Assembly (NCBI GenBank): GCA_050998615.1
Contig: JBPCQA010000001.1
Location: 56,950 to 120,949 of the forward strand
Direction: 5' to 3'
Source: JBPCQA01 sp050998615
Lineage (GTDB): Bacteria; Actinomycetota; Actinomycetes; Propionibacteriales; Nocardioidaceae
Length of the DNA stretch: 64,000 nt
Shown: one piece after another, positions 42,498 through 52,279 of the stretch
How the letters are laid out: every line of letters begins with the position of its first letter
Position numbering within the stretch: the stretch's first letter is position 1
Notes under the pieces: model-generated
The model's input: only the letters and a program-made list of their open reading frames with translations
What the model was told of the DNA's origin: nothing
The model's database searches: none
Program-made: the position numbers and the translations under genes

Positions 42498-44327
42498 GTG
42501 ACGCAGCGACCATCGAACGCTGACCGCGGCCGCGACGCCAAGCGTCGTACCAGCGCACCGAGTGACTCACGGGGTGGGGGACGAGGGGGCCGGCAACTGA
42601 GGTTGTCCGGCAGCCCGTTCAGGTTATGGAGTGCCTTTTGCATGGTGGCGTTCGTGCTCTCGCTGTTCGCTGCCCGGCTGGTCCAGCTGCAGGGGATCGA
42701 CTCACAAGACTATGCGGCTCTGGCGGTGCAAAAGGGCGCCGAGACGATCACCCTGGAAGCCCCCCGCGCCCCGATCTACGACCGTAATGGCGTGGCATTG
42801 GCGCAGACCGTGGACGCTGCCATGCTCGTCGCCGACCCGACGTACACGACCAAGAACGCCACCGCGATCGCCACCGTCTTGCACCAAACCCTGCACCTTG
42901 ACTACCTCGACACCGTGGGGCTGCTACGCACACCCAACACGCGGTACGCCGAGCTCGCCCGCCACCTCGACCCACAACGGGCCGACTCGGTGGTCGCGAA
43001 ACTCAACCAGGCGAACCTGGCCGGGGTATACGCGGCCAAGGACACGACGCGGATCTACCCAGCCGGCGACGTGGCGGCGAACCTCGTCGGGTTCCTCGGC
43101 GAAACCAAAGGCGGCGGGGCCGGCCTGGAGCGCTCGTTGAACTCGACTCTGTCCGGAAGGAACGGCTCGGCGACGTTCGAGGTCGCCGACGGTCAGCAGA
43201 TCCCACTGGCCGCAAGCACGCTCGTCAAGCCCATAGAGGGAACGGGGGTCAGGCTCACGATCGACGAGGACTTGCAGTTCCTGGCGCAACAGCGGTTGCG
43301 TGAGGCCGTCAAGAAGGCCGGTGGCCTGTCCGGTGCCGCCGTCATCATGGATGCCCGAAACGGTCAAGTGCTGGCACTGGCCGACTATCCGACATTCAAC
43401 CCGAACACTTACCAAACCGCCGACCCGGCGAATATCGGCTCCCGGGCACTTCAAGACAGCTACGAGCCCGGCAGCGTCGAGAAGGTGCTGACGTTTTCTG
43501 CCTTGATCGACAGCGGGAAGATCACTCCGCGCACAAAGTTCACGGTGCCCGGCTATTACACCGAAGGCGCAGACACCATCCACGACTACTTCTCCCACGG
43601 CACCTTGCACCTGACGACCACCGGTGTGATCGCGAAGTCGTCCAACATCGGCACCTTGCTGGCCAGCAAACAGATCTCCAACCAACGGCTCTACCACTAT
43701 CTGCGGGAGTTCGGCCTCGGGAGCACCACGAATCTAGGCCTGGTCGGGGAGTCGCCCGGCCTGCTGCCCAAGCCGCAGAATTGGCAGCCGATCACTCACG
43801 ACACCATTTCGTTCGGTCAGGGCTTGAGCGTCAACGCTTTGCAGATGACGGCTGCGGTCGCCGCGGTGGCCAACAAGGGAACCTACATCACCCCGTCCCT
43901 CATCGAGGGATACGTCACCAGCGACGGCAGCTTCAAGCCGGCCAGTCCACCTGCGGAACATCGAGTGATCAGCGCCGCGGCCGCGACTGAGGTCGCACAC
44001 ATGATGGAGGCGGTCCCCGGCCCAGAAGGCACCGCGCCGGCCGCGAAGATCGCGGGTTACCGGGTGGCCGGCAAGACCGGAACCGCGCAGCGGGTCGGCC
44101 CGACCTGCGCCTGCTACAACGGCTCGTTCACCGTGTCGTTCGCCGGATTCGCACCGGCAGACAAACCGCGCTTTGTCGTGTACGTCGTCGTGCAGCGTCC
44201 CACCGACGGAAACGGCGGTGGCGCGACCGGCGGGCCGGTGTTCCACGACCTGATGGCCGCGACCCTGCAAAAGTACGGCGTCCCCCCGACCAACACGCAC
44301 CAACCCGCATACCCCGTCTATTGGTGA
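42498..44327 (+). CDS. ftsI: Penicillin-binding protein FtsI/PBP3 (septal transpeptidase)
   Basis: A 609-residue class B PBP. It has a basic N-terminus, one helix (AFCMVAFVLSLFAARLVQL), and a dimerisation domain with APIYDRNGVALAQTV. The transpeptidase has SVEK (Ser326, Lys329), SSN (Ser381) and KTGTAQRV. It cross-links septal peptidoglycan together with FtsW. No PASTA domains are present, unlike some actinobacterial PBPs. GTG 42498 follows GAGGAG. Confidence 0.94.
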   Translation: MTQRPSNADRGRDAKRRTSAPSDSRGGGRGGRQLRLSGSPFRLWSAFCMVAFVLSLFAARLVQLQGIDSQDYAALAVQKGAETITLEAPRAPIYDRNGVALAQTVDAAMLVADPTYTTKNATAIATVLHQTLHLDYLDTVGLLRTPNTRYAELARHLDPQRADSVVAKLNQANLAGVYAAKDTTRIYPAGDVAANLVGFLGETKGGGAGLERSLNSTLSGRNGSATFEVADGQQIPLAASTLVKPIEGTGVRLTIDEDLQFLAQQRLREAVKKAGGLSGAAVIMDARNGQVLALADYPTFNPNTYQTADPANIGSRALQDSYEPGSVEKVLTFSALIDSGKITPRTKFTVPGYYTEGADTIHDYFSHGTLHLTTTGVIAKSSNIGTLLASKQISNQRLYHYLREFGLGSTTNLGLVGESPGLLPKPQNWQPITHDTISFGQGLSVNALQMTAAVAAVANKGTYITPSLIEGYVTSDGSFKPASPPAEHRVISAAAATEVAHMMEAVPGPEGTAPAAKIAGYRVAGKTGTAQRVGPTCACYNGSFTVSFAGFAPADKPRFVVYVVVQRPTDGNGGGATGGPVFHDLMAATLQKYGVPPTNTHQPAYPVYW

Positions 44328-44384
44328 GCGCGGCTAACCTCTGGCTGTGCAAGTCACGAATGAGAAGACAGTGATGAGGAGCCG

Positions 44385-45947
44385 GTGAACCAGCCAGCAC
44401 GCCCACGCACCGTCGTGCCGCTGCCGCTGATGACACTTGCCCAGCAGCTAGGGGCCCAGCAGCTAGGTGCGCAGCAGCGAGGGGGACGCTCATTGGCGGC
44501 CGATCCTGGTGCCCCGGTGACTGGTATCACGTTGAGCTCCGCCAGTGTGTCGCCAGGTGACCTGTACGTCGGGCTGCCGGGATCCCGGACGCATGGCGCC
44601 CGGTACGCGTCGGTGGCCGCGACCGCTGGTGCCGTGGCGATGCTGAGCGACGCCGAAGGTGCGGCGATGGCGCGTGACATCGGCATCGAGATGCCGCTGC
44701 TGGTTGTCGAGCGGCCCCGAAGCCTGCTGGCGCGCGCGGCCGCGATCGTCTACGGGTTTCCTGCCAACCGCCTGACGCTGATCGGGGTGACCGGCACCCA
44801 AGGGAAGACGACAACCACTCAACTCATCAATGCCGGGTTGGCGGCGATCGGACGACGTACTGCCGTGATCGGCTCGATGGGAACATGGATCGACGGACAT
44901 CGCGTCGAGAGCGTCCTGACCACGCCCGAGGCCCCGGACCTCCATGCGTTGTTCGCGACCATGTGCGAGGCGGGTGTCGACGTGTGCGCCATGGAAGTCT
45001 CCAGTCATTCACTGGTGATGGGCCGAGTCGACGGAGTCGTCTTCGACCTGGCGGTGTTCACCAACTTCGGGCGAGATCACCTGGATTTCCATGCCGGCGT
45101 CGAGGACTACTTCGCTGCCAAGGCGAGCCTGTTCACCCCGGAGCGAGCCACCGCGGCGCTGCTGAACATCGACGATGATTACATCGCCCGGCTGGTCCGC
45201 GCACCGAAGATTCCCACCCACACGTTCTCCCCATCCGGCGCTGCCGCAGACTGGCGCAGCGTCGGCGCGAACACATCGGACGGCGGGTCGACGTTCGAGG
45301 TGAGTGGGCCGGCCGGGCACCGGATCGCCACCTCGGTGCGCTTGGACGGACAGTTCAACGTCGCCAACGCGTTGACGGCGATCGCGGCGATCGGCGAAAT
45401 CGGCGGTGACGCCTCGGCAGCGGCCGCGGGTATCGCCGAGGTCGACGCCGTACCCGGCCGGATGGAGCGCATCGATCGTGGCCAGGACTTCTGCGTGACC
45501 GTCGACTACGCCCACAAGCCGGACGCCGTAAGCGCCGCGCTGGCCGCTCTTCGACACGTCATTGCCGGCCGGCTGTTTGTGGTGATCGGTGCCGGTGGCG
45601 ACCGTGACCGGGGCAAGCGGCCGCTGATGGGCGAGATCGCCGCTCGACAAGCCGACGTGGTGATCGTGACCGACGACAATCCGCGAACCGAGGATGCGGC
45701 CGCGATCCGGCGGGAGGTCTTCATCGGCGCCACCGGAGTGGCTGCGGCGCAGGTGGTCGACATCGCGGACCGTCGCGGCGCGATTGAGCACGCGCTGACG
45801 ACCGCCGGTCCCGGTGACGCAGTCTTGATCGCCGGGAAAGGGCAAGAGACCGGCCAGCAGGTCAACGACGAGGTGCTGGCGTTCGACGACCGATTAGTCG
45901 CGACCGACATTCTTGATCGGCTGGTCAAGCAGCGGGCAGCCTCGTGA
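44385..45947 (+). CDS. murE: UDP-MurNAc-L-Ala-D-Glu:meso-DAP ligase MurE
   Basis: A 520-residue Mur ligase. The ATP loop is GVTGTQGKTTTTQLI, followed by MEVSSHSLVMGR and FTNFGRDHLDFH. The C-terminal domain has DDNPRTED (about residue 431), the DNPR motif that selects meso-diaminopimelate over lysine, so the cell wall is predicted to be DAP-type. Near the N-terminus the sequence QQLGAQQLGAQQ comes from a short in-gene duplication. GTG 44385 follows GAGGAG; the end overlaps murF. Confidence 0.95.
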   Translation: MNQPARPRTVVPLPLMTLAQQLGAQQLGAQQRGGRSLAADPGAPVTGITLSSASVSPGDLYVGLPGSRTHGARYASVAATAGAVAMLSDAEGAAMARDIGIEMPLLVVERPRSLLARAAAIVYGFPANRLTLIGVTGTQGKTTTTQLINAGLAAIGRRTAVIGSMGTWIDGHRVESVLTTPEAPDLHALFATMCEAGVDVCAMEVSSHSLVMGRVDGVVFDLAVFTNFGRDHLDFHAGVEDYFAAKASLFTPERATAALLNIDDDYIARLVRAPKIPTHTFSPSGAAADWRSVGANTSDGGSTFEVSGPAGHRIATSVRLDGQFNVANALTAIAAIGEIGGDASAAAAGIAEVDAVPGRMERIDRGQDFCVTVDYAHKPDAVSAALAALRHVIAGRLFVVIGAGGDRDRGKRPLMGEIAARQADVVIVTDDNPRTEDAAAIRREVFIGATGVAAAQVVDIADRRGAIEHALTTAGPGDAVLIAGKGQETGQQVNDEVLAFDDRLVATDILDRLVKQRAAS

Positions 45948-47365
45948 TCCCGATGACACTCGGCGCGATCGCCGATGTCGTGGATGGACGCGTGCGCGAC
46001 GGCTCCGACGCGATCAAGGTCGCTGGCGACCCGTTCGCCGACTCCCGCGACGTGGTGGCGGGGGGACTGTTCGTCGCGGTGGCAGGTGAGCGGGTAGATG
46101 GGCACGAGTACGCCGCCGCTGCCGTCGCCGGAGGAGCAGCAGCCGTCTTGACCGCCCGGCCCGTCGGCGTGCCCGCGATCGTGGTCGCGGACCCGGTGCG
46201 GGCCGTGGGGATGTTGGCGCGCCACTTGGTAGCTCAACTGCCGCGGCTTTGCGTCATCGGGATCACCGGCTCCCAGGGCAAGACGAGCACCAAGGATCTG
46301 CTCGCGCAGATTCTGGAGACCGCGGGAGAGACCGTGTCGCCGATCGGGTCGTTCAACACCGAGATCGGCGTGCCGCTCACCGCGCTGCGAGCCACCGAAT
46401 CGACTCGCTTCTTGATATCGGAGATGGGAGCTCGCGGTCCCGGCCAAATCCGCTACCTGACATCAATTGTCAGTCCGGCGGTAGGGGTGGTGCTCAACGT
46501 CGGGAGAGCCCACCTCGGCGAATTCGGTAGCCGAGCTGCCATTGCCGAGGCCAAAGGCGAGTTGATCGCTGCGCTGCCGGCCGACGGTCTGGCGGTGCTC
46601 AACGCCGACGACGCATTCGTCCTGGCAATGCGCGATCGCACCATGGCGTCGGTGCTCACTTTCGGCTCCGGTGAAGATGCCGGCGTCAGGTTGAGTTGCG
46701 TGCAGGTCGACGAGGCCGAGATGCCCAGCTTCACCATGGACACGGCCGATGCGTCGGCGCGCCTAACACTTCACCTTGTTGGTGAGCACCAGGCCCGCAA
46801 CGCGATCGCGGCTGCCGCGGTCGCGCTCGGACTGGGCATGCGGCTGGAGGATGTGGCGGCGGCGCTGAGCGGCGCCGTACCCCGATCCAAGTGGCGGATG
46901 GAGGTGACGACGACGGGTGCCGGGACCACCGTAATCAACGACGCTTACAACGCCAACCCCGACAGCATGGCGGCGGCGCTGAAGACGCTGAGCGACATCG
47001 GCCGGCGGCGTGGCTCGGCCCACCGAACGTTTGCTGTGCTCGGAGAGATGAAGGAGCTCGGTGACACCAGCCGTGCGGAGCACGACGCCATTGGCCGGCT
47101 CGCAGTCGACCTCGCCGTGTCCCGCCTGATCGTGGTCGGCGAGGAAGCTCGGCCGATGCAGCTCGCCGCCTCGCGGGCCGCCGCGTCTGGCACCACGAGT
47201 CTGCTCGTCGATGATGCTGCAGCGGCGCTCGCCGTGTTGCATGACGAGGTCCGCGAGGGCGATGTGGTGCTGGTGAAGGCATCTCGCGCGGCTGGGCTGG
47301 AGAAGTTAGCCCTTGCCCTACTCGACGATCCGGTGCCGCGCGACCCGGCGGTGGTGAGCCGGTGA
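45944..47365 (+). CDS. murF: UDP-MurNAc-tripeptide:D-Ala-D-Ala ligase MurF
   Basis: A 473-residue Mur ligase that adds D-Ala-D-Ala. ITGSQGKTSTKDLLAQIL is the ATP loop, EMGARGPGQIRYL and NVGRAHLGEFGS the Mur ligase middle, and INDAYNANPDSM the MurF signature. GTG 45944 forms GTGA with the murE stop, and the end overlaps the mraY start. Confidence 0.95.
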   Translation: MIPMTLGAIADVVDGRVRDGSDAIKVAGDPFADSRDVVAGGLFVAVAGERVDGHEYAAAAVAGGAAAVLTARPVGVPAIVVADPVRAVGMLARHLVAQLPRLCVIGITGSQGKTSTKDLLAQILETAGETVSPIGSFNTEIGVPLTALRATESTRFLISEMGARGPGQIRYLTSIVSPAVGVVLNVGRAHLGEFGSRAAIAEAKGELIAALPADGLAVLNADDAFVLAMRDRTMASVLTFGSGEDAGVRLSCVQVDEAEMPSFTMDTADASARLTLHLVGEHQARNAIAAAAVALGLGMRLEDVAAALSGAVPRSKWRMEVTTTGAGTTVINDAYNANPDSMAAALKTLSDIGRRRGSAHRTFAVLGEMKELGDTSRAEHDAIGRLAVDLAVSRLIVVGEEARPMQLAASRAAASGTTSLLVDDAAAALAVLHDEVREGDVVLVKASRAAGLEKLALALLDDPVPRDPAVVSR

Positions 47366-48426
47366 AGGCGATATTGCTGGCCGGTGGGCTTGGCCTCATC
47401 GGCACCTTGGTGGGCACCCGGTGGGCGATCGCGATCTTGGTGAAGAAAGGTTATGGCCAGCCAATCCGAGACGACGGCCCGACGTCTCACCACACCAAAC
47501 GTGGTACGCCCACCATGGGTGGCCTCGTGGTCATCATCGCTGTCGTGATTGCCTACGTCGCGGCGGAGTTTGTGGCCGGATCCGGACCATCCGTGTCGGC
47601 GCTGCTGCTGCTCGGGCTGTTCGTCAGCCTGGGATTGGTCGGCTTCCTCGACGACTACATCAAGGTGGTCAAGCAACGCAGCCTGGGGCTGCGCAGCTCG
47701 GCGAAGTTCGGCGGTCAGACGCTGATCGCGCTCGCATTCGGGTGGGGAACCCTGCACTTTCCGGACGATCGGGGGCACACACCGGCTTCGGCCGCATTGT
47801 CGTTCATCCGGGTCATCGACTGGCGGCTCCCGACCGCCGTGGTGCTGCTGTGGGTGCTGATCATGATCACCGGGGCCAGCAATGCGGTCAACCTGACAGA
47901 CGGGCTCGACGGGCTGGCCATCGGAAGCTCGGTGATGGTCTTCGGCGCCTACACGTTCGTCAACATCTGGCAGAACAACCAGTTCTGCCCGAACCGTCCG
48001 GGGCCGCAGTGCTACAACGAGATTCGAGATCCGCTCGACCTGGCAGTGGTGGCCGCGGCGATCACCGGAGCCTGTTTCGGCTTTATGTGGTGGAACGCGG
48101 CGCCTGCCAAGATCATCATGGGCGACACGGGTTCACTGTCGCTGGGCGGAGCGATGGCGGGGTTCGCGGTGATGACCAGGACCGAGTTGCTCCTCATCGT
48201 CTTCGGCGGTCTGTTCGCGATCATCACGATGTCGGTGATCTTGCAGGTCGGCTTCTTCAAGCTCACCAAGGGAAAACGCATCTTCCGGATGGCGCCGCTG
48301 CAGCACCACTTCGAGCTGCTCGGCTGGGCAGAGGTCACGATCGTGATCAGATTCTGGCTGATCTGCGGAATCTGCGTGTCCGGCGGACTCGGAATCTTCT
48401 ACGCGGAGTGGGTGCTGGGCACGTGA
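47362..48426 (+). CDS. mraY: Phospho-MurNAc-pentapeptide transferase MraY
   Basis: A 354-residue, roughly ten-helix membrane enzyme that makes lipid I. Signatures are PTSHHTKRGTPTMGG, FLDDYIKVVKQRSLGL (Asp pair), NLTDGLDGLA (catalytic Asp), and MAPLQHHFELLGW near the C-terminus. It is coupled at both ends by 4-nt overlaps. Confidence 0.96.
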   Translation: MKAILLAGGLGLIGTLVGTRWAIAILVKKGYGQPIRDDGPTSHHTKRGTPTMGGLVVIIAVVIAYVAAEFVAGSGPSVSALLLLGLFVSLGLVGFLDDYIKVVKQRSLGLRSSAKFGGQTLIALAFGWGTLHFPDDRGHTPASAALSFIRVIDWRLPTAVVLLWVLIMITGASNAVNLTDGLDGLAIGSSVMVFGAYTFVNIWQNNQFCPNRPGPQCYNEIRDPLDLAVVAAAITGACFGFMWWNAAPAKIIMGDTGSLSLGGAMAGFAVMTRTELLLIVFGGLFAIITMSVILQVGFFKLTKGKRIFRMAPLQHHFELLGWAEVTIVIRFWLICGICVSGGLGIFYAEWVLGT

Positions 48427-49886
48427 CTCCAGGGTCCCCGCCTGACTGGATCGAGACGGCTCAGCGACACTCGCCGTGGCCGCAGGCGCGGGTCGCGGTA
48501 GCTGGCGGGCTCGGCGTCTCCGGGTTCGCGGCCGCAGACGCGCTCCTCCAGCTGGGTGCCCACGTGGCGGTGCTCGATGACTCGGCCAGTGATCAGGCAC
48601 GCGAGAAGGCGACGCTACTGGAGATCCTGGGTGCAGACGTGCGCATGGGCCCCGGATCTACCGCGATTCTCCCCGCCGATGTTGATCTCGTCGTCAGCGC
48701 GCCCGGGCTACCGACCACGACTCCGGTCCTCGTGGCGGCCGCCGCTCGGGGGCTGCCGGTGTGGAGCGAGGTCGAGCTTGCGTGGCGGTTGCGTGATCTC
48801 GCCCGGAAAACGCCCTGGTTGTGCGTGACCGGCACGAACGGGAAGACCACCACCGTGCAGATGTTGGACGCCATACTTCGCGCCGACGGGTTGCGTTCCG
48901 TTGCGGCTGGCAATGTCGGAACTCCGTTGTGTGAGGTCGTAATGGACCCCCAGCGTTTCGACGCCGTCGCCGTCGAGCTGTCATCACAGCAGCTGCATGC
49001 GACGAGGTCGATCTCGGCCAGGGCTGCGGTCGTCCTCAACGTCGCCCCTGACCACATCGCCTGGCATGGCAACCTCGAACGCTATGTCGCGGCGAAGGCA
49101 CGGATCTACCACAACTGTCAGGTTGCCTGCGTCTACAACCGCGAAGACCCGACGACTCGACGGATGGTGGAGGAGGCCGAGGTCGTGGAGGCATGCCGAG
49201 CCATCGGCTTCACGCTGGGCGTACCTGCGATCGGCATGCTCGGCCTCGTCGACGACGTACTCGCAGATCGGGCCTTCGTCGAAGGCCGCGAACGCAACGC
49301 GGCCGAGCTGGCACGGGTGGCCGACGTCCCGACTGGCGCCCCGCACAATGTCGCGAACGCGCTGGCAGCGGCCGCGCTGGCCCGGGCGCACGGCGTCTCG
49401 GCGGGAGCGGTACGCCGGGGCCTGCTTGGGTTCAGGCTCGACAAGCACCGCATCGCCACGGTGGCCGCCATAAACGACATCACGTACGTCGACGACTCCA
49501 AGGCAACCAACGCCCACGCCGCGATGGCGTCACTACAGGCGTTCGACTCGGTCGTCTGGATCGCGGGAGGCCTCGCCAAGGGCGCGGCATTCGACGATCT
49601 CGTCTGCAGCGTCCGCGGCAGACTGCGCGGCGTGGTGGCGCTCGGTGCCGACCGTGGGGTGATTGTGGATGCGCTTTCGCGACACGCGCCGGATGTGCCC
49701 GTGATCCAGATCGACGACACCGAGACTGGGGTTATGGAGCGCGTCGTCACAGCCGCAGCAGTCCTCGCCGGCGCCGGGGACACCGTGTTGTTGGCTCCGG
49801 CGTGCGCGTCTCAGGACATGTTCGCGAGCTATGCCGAGCGCGGTGATGCGTTTGTTGCCGCGGTGGGCCGGCTACACACACGCTGA
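48423..49886 (+). CDS. murD: UDP-MurNAc-L-Ala:D-Glu ligase MurD
   Basis: A 487-residue Mur ligase. The N-terminal Rossmann part has VAVAGGLGVSGFAAADAL. The ATP loop is VTGTNGKTTTVQML, and ELSSQQL, LNVAPDHIAWHG and YVDDSKATNAHA are MurD motifs. GTG 48423 overlaps the mraY stop. The much longer open frame upstream in the same phase is a shadow of mraY and is not part of this gene. Confidence 0.94.
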   Translation: MTPGSPPDWIETAQRHSPWPQARVAVAGGLGVSGFAAADALLQLGAHVAVLDDSASDQAREKATLLEILGADVRMGPGSTAILPADVDLVVSAPGLPTTTPVLVAAAARGLPVWSEVELAWRLRDLARKTPWLCVTGTNGKTTTVQMLDAILRADGLRSVAAGNVGTPLCEVVMDPQRFDAVAVELSSQQLHATRSISARAAVVLNVAPDHIAWHGNLERYVAAKARIYHNCQVACVYNREDPTTRRMVEEAEVVEACRAIGFTLGVPAIGMLGLVDDVLADRAFVEGRERNAAELARVADVPTGAPHNVANALAAAALARAHGVSAGAVRRGLLGFRLDKHRIATVAAINDITYVDDSKATNAHAAMASLQAFDSVVWIAGGLAKGAAFDDLVCSVRGRLRGVVALGADRGVIVDALSRHAPDVPVIQIDDTETGVMERVVTAAAVLAGAGDTVLLAPACASQDMFASYAERGDAFVAAVGRLHTR

Positions 49887-49935
49887 ACCCCCCGTCGACC
49901 ACTCGTCGATGAGGCCTGATCACCGGAAGGACGAC

Positions 49936-51174
49936 GTGGCAACTGCGAGCGAGAAGAGCTGGCGCTCCGAGGCCCGCGACGTGGGTTTCCTTGCATCGTT
50001 GAAGCAGACCCTGGATCGTCCGTTGACGTCTTACCATCTGCTGCTCGGCGTGTCAGCATTGTTGCTAGCGCTGGGATTGTTGATGGTGCTGAGTGCCTCG
50101 AGTGTCGTCTCGTTGCGCGAATACAACAGCTCCTACGCCATCTTCTTGCGCCAGGCAGTCTGGGTAGGTGTTGGGTTGCCGATGGCCTGGATCGCCTCCC
50201 GATTGCCCCTGTGGCTGGTGCGGGCCTTGTCCTGGCCGGCGTTGGGAGTCTCCACGGTGCTGATCGCGATGACCTACGTGCCCGGCCTAGGCGTTACCGT
50301 CAACGGCAACCGCAACTGGCTGTCGCTTGGAGGGCCGTTGCAGATCCAGCCGTCCGAGCTTGCGAAGCTGGCGCTGATCTTGTGGTGTGCCGACGTCTAC
50401 GCCCGCAAGGGCAAACTGCTCGCTCGCTGGCGTCATCTGCTGATCCCCATGTTGCCGGCCTGTGCGGTCGTGGTCGCGCTCGTCGTAGGTCAAGGTGACC
50501 TCGGCACCGCACTGGTGTTGTTCGCCATCGTGCTGGGGCTGTTGTGGTTTGTCGGTGCACCCGCGAAACTCTTCGCGGTCAGCTTCCTGAGCGTGGCGGT
50601 GCTGGCCTTCGCCTTGGCGACCAGCCAACCCGAGCGGCTTTCCCGGCTCACCAGCTTCCTCAATCCGATCGCCAACTATGGAGGCAACGGCTGGCAGGCA
50701 AGCCACGGCTTCTTCGCGCTGGCGACCGGAGGTTTGTGGGGCAAGGGCATCGGTGCCAGCGGGCAGAAGTGGGGCGCACTGCCAGAGCCCCACACCGACT
50801 TCATCTTCGCCGTGATAGGTGAGGAGTTCGGGCTGTTCGGCACCATCGTGGTGCTGGTGTTGTTCGCGGTCTTGGCCTACGTCGGCGTGCGTATCGCGGC
50901 TCGCTCCACCGTCGCGTTCGTGCGATACGCGTCGGCTGGGATCGTCGTGTGGTTGCTCAGCCAGGCCATCATCAACGTCGGCATGGTCCTCGGCCTGCTC
51001 CCGGTGATTGGCATTCCGCTGCCGCTGATCTCGTACGGCGGCTCCGCGCTGCTGCCCACGCTGGTGGCGCTCGGGCTGATGCTCGGCTTCGCGCGTACCG
51101 AGCCCGGCGCCGAAGCAGCGTTGCGGGCCCGCCGTCGAGACCGCCGGCGACTGTTCGCCAAGCGCGAGCTCTGA
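49936..51174 (+). CDS. ftsW: SEDS peptidoglycan glycosyltransferase FtsW
   Basis: A 412-residue SEDS protein with about ten helices that polymerises septal lipid II with FtsI. Motifs include GNRNWLSLGGPLQIQPSE, PEPHTDFIFAVIGEE and GIPLPLISYGGSALLPTL. GTG 49936 is chosen for GGAAGG five nt upstream; in-frame starts further up overlap murD. The C-terminus is short and Arg-rich (RARRRDRRRLF). Confidence 0.93.
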   Translation: MATASEKSWRSEARDVGFLASLKQTLDRPLTSYHLLLGVSALLLALGLLMVLSASSVVSLREYNSSYAIFLRQAVWVGVGLPMAWIASRLPLWLVRALSWPALGVSTVLIAMTYVPGLGVTVNGNRNWLSLGGPLQIQPSELAKLALILWCADVYARKGKLLARWRHLLIPMLPACAVVVALVVGQGDLGTALVLFAIVLGLLWFVGAPAKLFAVSFLSVAVLAFALATSQPERLSRLTSFLNPIANYGGNGWQASHGFFALATGGLWGKGIGASGQKWGALPEPHTDFIFAVIGEEFGLFGTIVVLVLFAVLAYVGVRIAARSTVAFVRYASAGIVVWLLSQAIINVGMVLGLLPVIGIPLPLISYGGSALLPTLVALGLMLGFARTEPGAEAALRARRRDRRRLFAKREL

Positions 51175-51187
51175 GTAGGTAGCTCCA

Positions 51188-52279
51188 GTGCGCGTCCTCC
51201 TCGCCGGCGGCGGCTCGGCAGGTCACACATCGCCGCTCCTCGCCACCGCGGAGGCGCTGCGGCGTGCCGTCCCCGACATCTCGATCACCTGTCTGGGCAC
51301 CGAACGCGGTCTGGAGACCCGTGTCATCCCGGCGGCCGGATATCGGCTGGAGCTGATCCCTCCGGTTCCGTTGCCGCGTGCGTTGTCCGTCGAGCTGGTG
51401 AAGACGCCGCGGCGGTTGCTGGCAGCCGCAACGGCGACCCGAGACGTCCTGGCCAGGGTTGATCCCGACGTGGTGGTCGGCTTCGGCGGCTACGTCTCGA
51501 TGCCCGCCTATTTGGCCGCGCACCGGGCCAAGCTGCCTTTGGTGGTGCACGAAGGCAACGCGCGGCCGGGCATCGCCAACAGGTTCGGCGCTCGCGTGTG
51601 CACCCACCTGGTGGCCACCTCCTTCCCCGAGACGAGGCTGGCACACGCCAGATTCATTGGGCTGCCGATCCGCAGGTCGATCTCGACGTTGCAGCGCTGC
51701 GAGATGCGCCCGCTGGCGCGTGCGCATTTCGGCCTCGACCAAGAGCGGCCGACGTTGCTGGTCACCGGCGGCTCGCAAGGTGCTAGGCGGATCAACGACT
51801 CCATGGCCGCGGCCGCCGCCGCGTTAGCCGCGGCTGGCATACAGGTGCTGCACATCACGGGTCCCAACGCAACCGTGACCCTGCCGCCGGAGATCGGGGC
51901 GGCGGGCGCGGCGCCGTACGTCGCAGTGCCGTTCGTCGACGCGATGGAATTGGCCTACGCGGCCGCCGACGCCATGGTCGGGAGGGCTGGTGCTAACTCG
52001 GTGACCGAGGCCGGGTGCGTGGGCCTGCCCGCAGTCTTCGTGCCGCTGCCGATCGGTAACGGCGAGCAGGTGTTGAACGCTCGGGCGGTGCGGGAGGCGG
52101 GGGGCGCGATCGTGGTCGAGGACGCGGCGTTCACACCGGCGTGGGCGGCGCGAGAGCTCACTGCGCTGCTTACCGATCCAGCGCGCCTGAAGCGGATGGG
52201 GATCGCGGCCGCCCGGCCGATCCGGCGGGACGCAGATGTCGCGCTGGCGCAAATGATCTTGGGCGCGGTGACGTCGTGA
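51188..52279 (+). CDS. murG: UDP-GlcNAc:lipid I N-acetylglucosaminyltransferase MurG
   Basis: A 363-residue GT-B enzyme that completes lipid II on the inner membrane face. LLAGGGSAGHTSPLLA is the first Gly-rich loop, VVGFGGYVSMPAYLAA the acceptor region, VTGGSQGARRIND the second loop, and VGRAGANSVTEAG with PLPIGNGEQVLNA the donor site. The end overlaps murC by four nt. Confidence 0.95.
   Translation: MRVLLAGGGSAGHTSPLLATAEALRRAVPDISITCLGTERGLETRVIPAAGYRLELIPPVPLPRALSVELVKTPRRLLAAATATRDVLARVDPDVVVGFGGYVSMPAYLAAHRAKLPLVVHEGNARPGIANRFGARVCTHLVATSFPETRLAHARFIGLPIRRSISTLQRCEMRPLARAHFGLDQERPTLLVTGGSQGARRINDSMAAAAAALAAAGIQVLHITGPNATVTLPPEIGAAGAAPYVAVPFVDAMELAYAAADAMVGRAGANSVTEAGCVGLPAVFVPLPIGNGEQVLNARAVREAGGAIVVEDAAFTPAWAARELTALLTDPARLKRMGIAAARPIRRDADVALAQMILGAVTS

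Noticed and set aside
47421..48422. Long in-phase extension upstream of murD
   Set aside because: It is fully covered by mraY in another frame and encodes Arg/His-rich shadow sequence.
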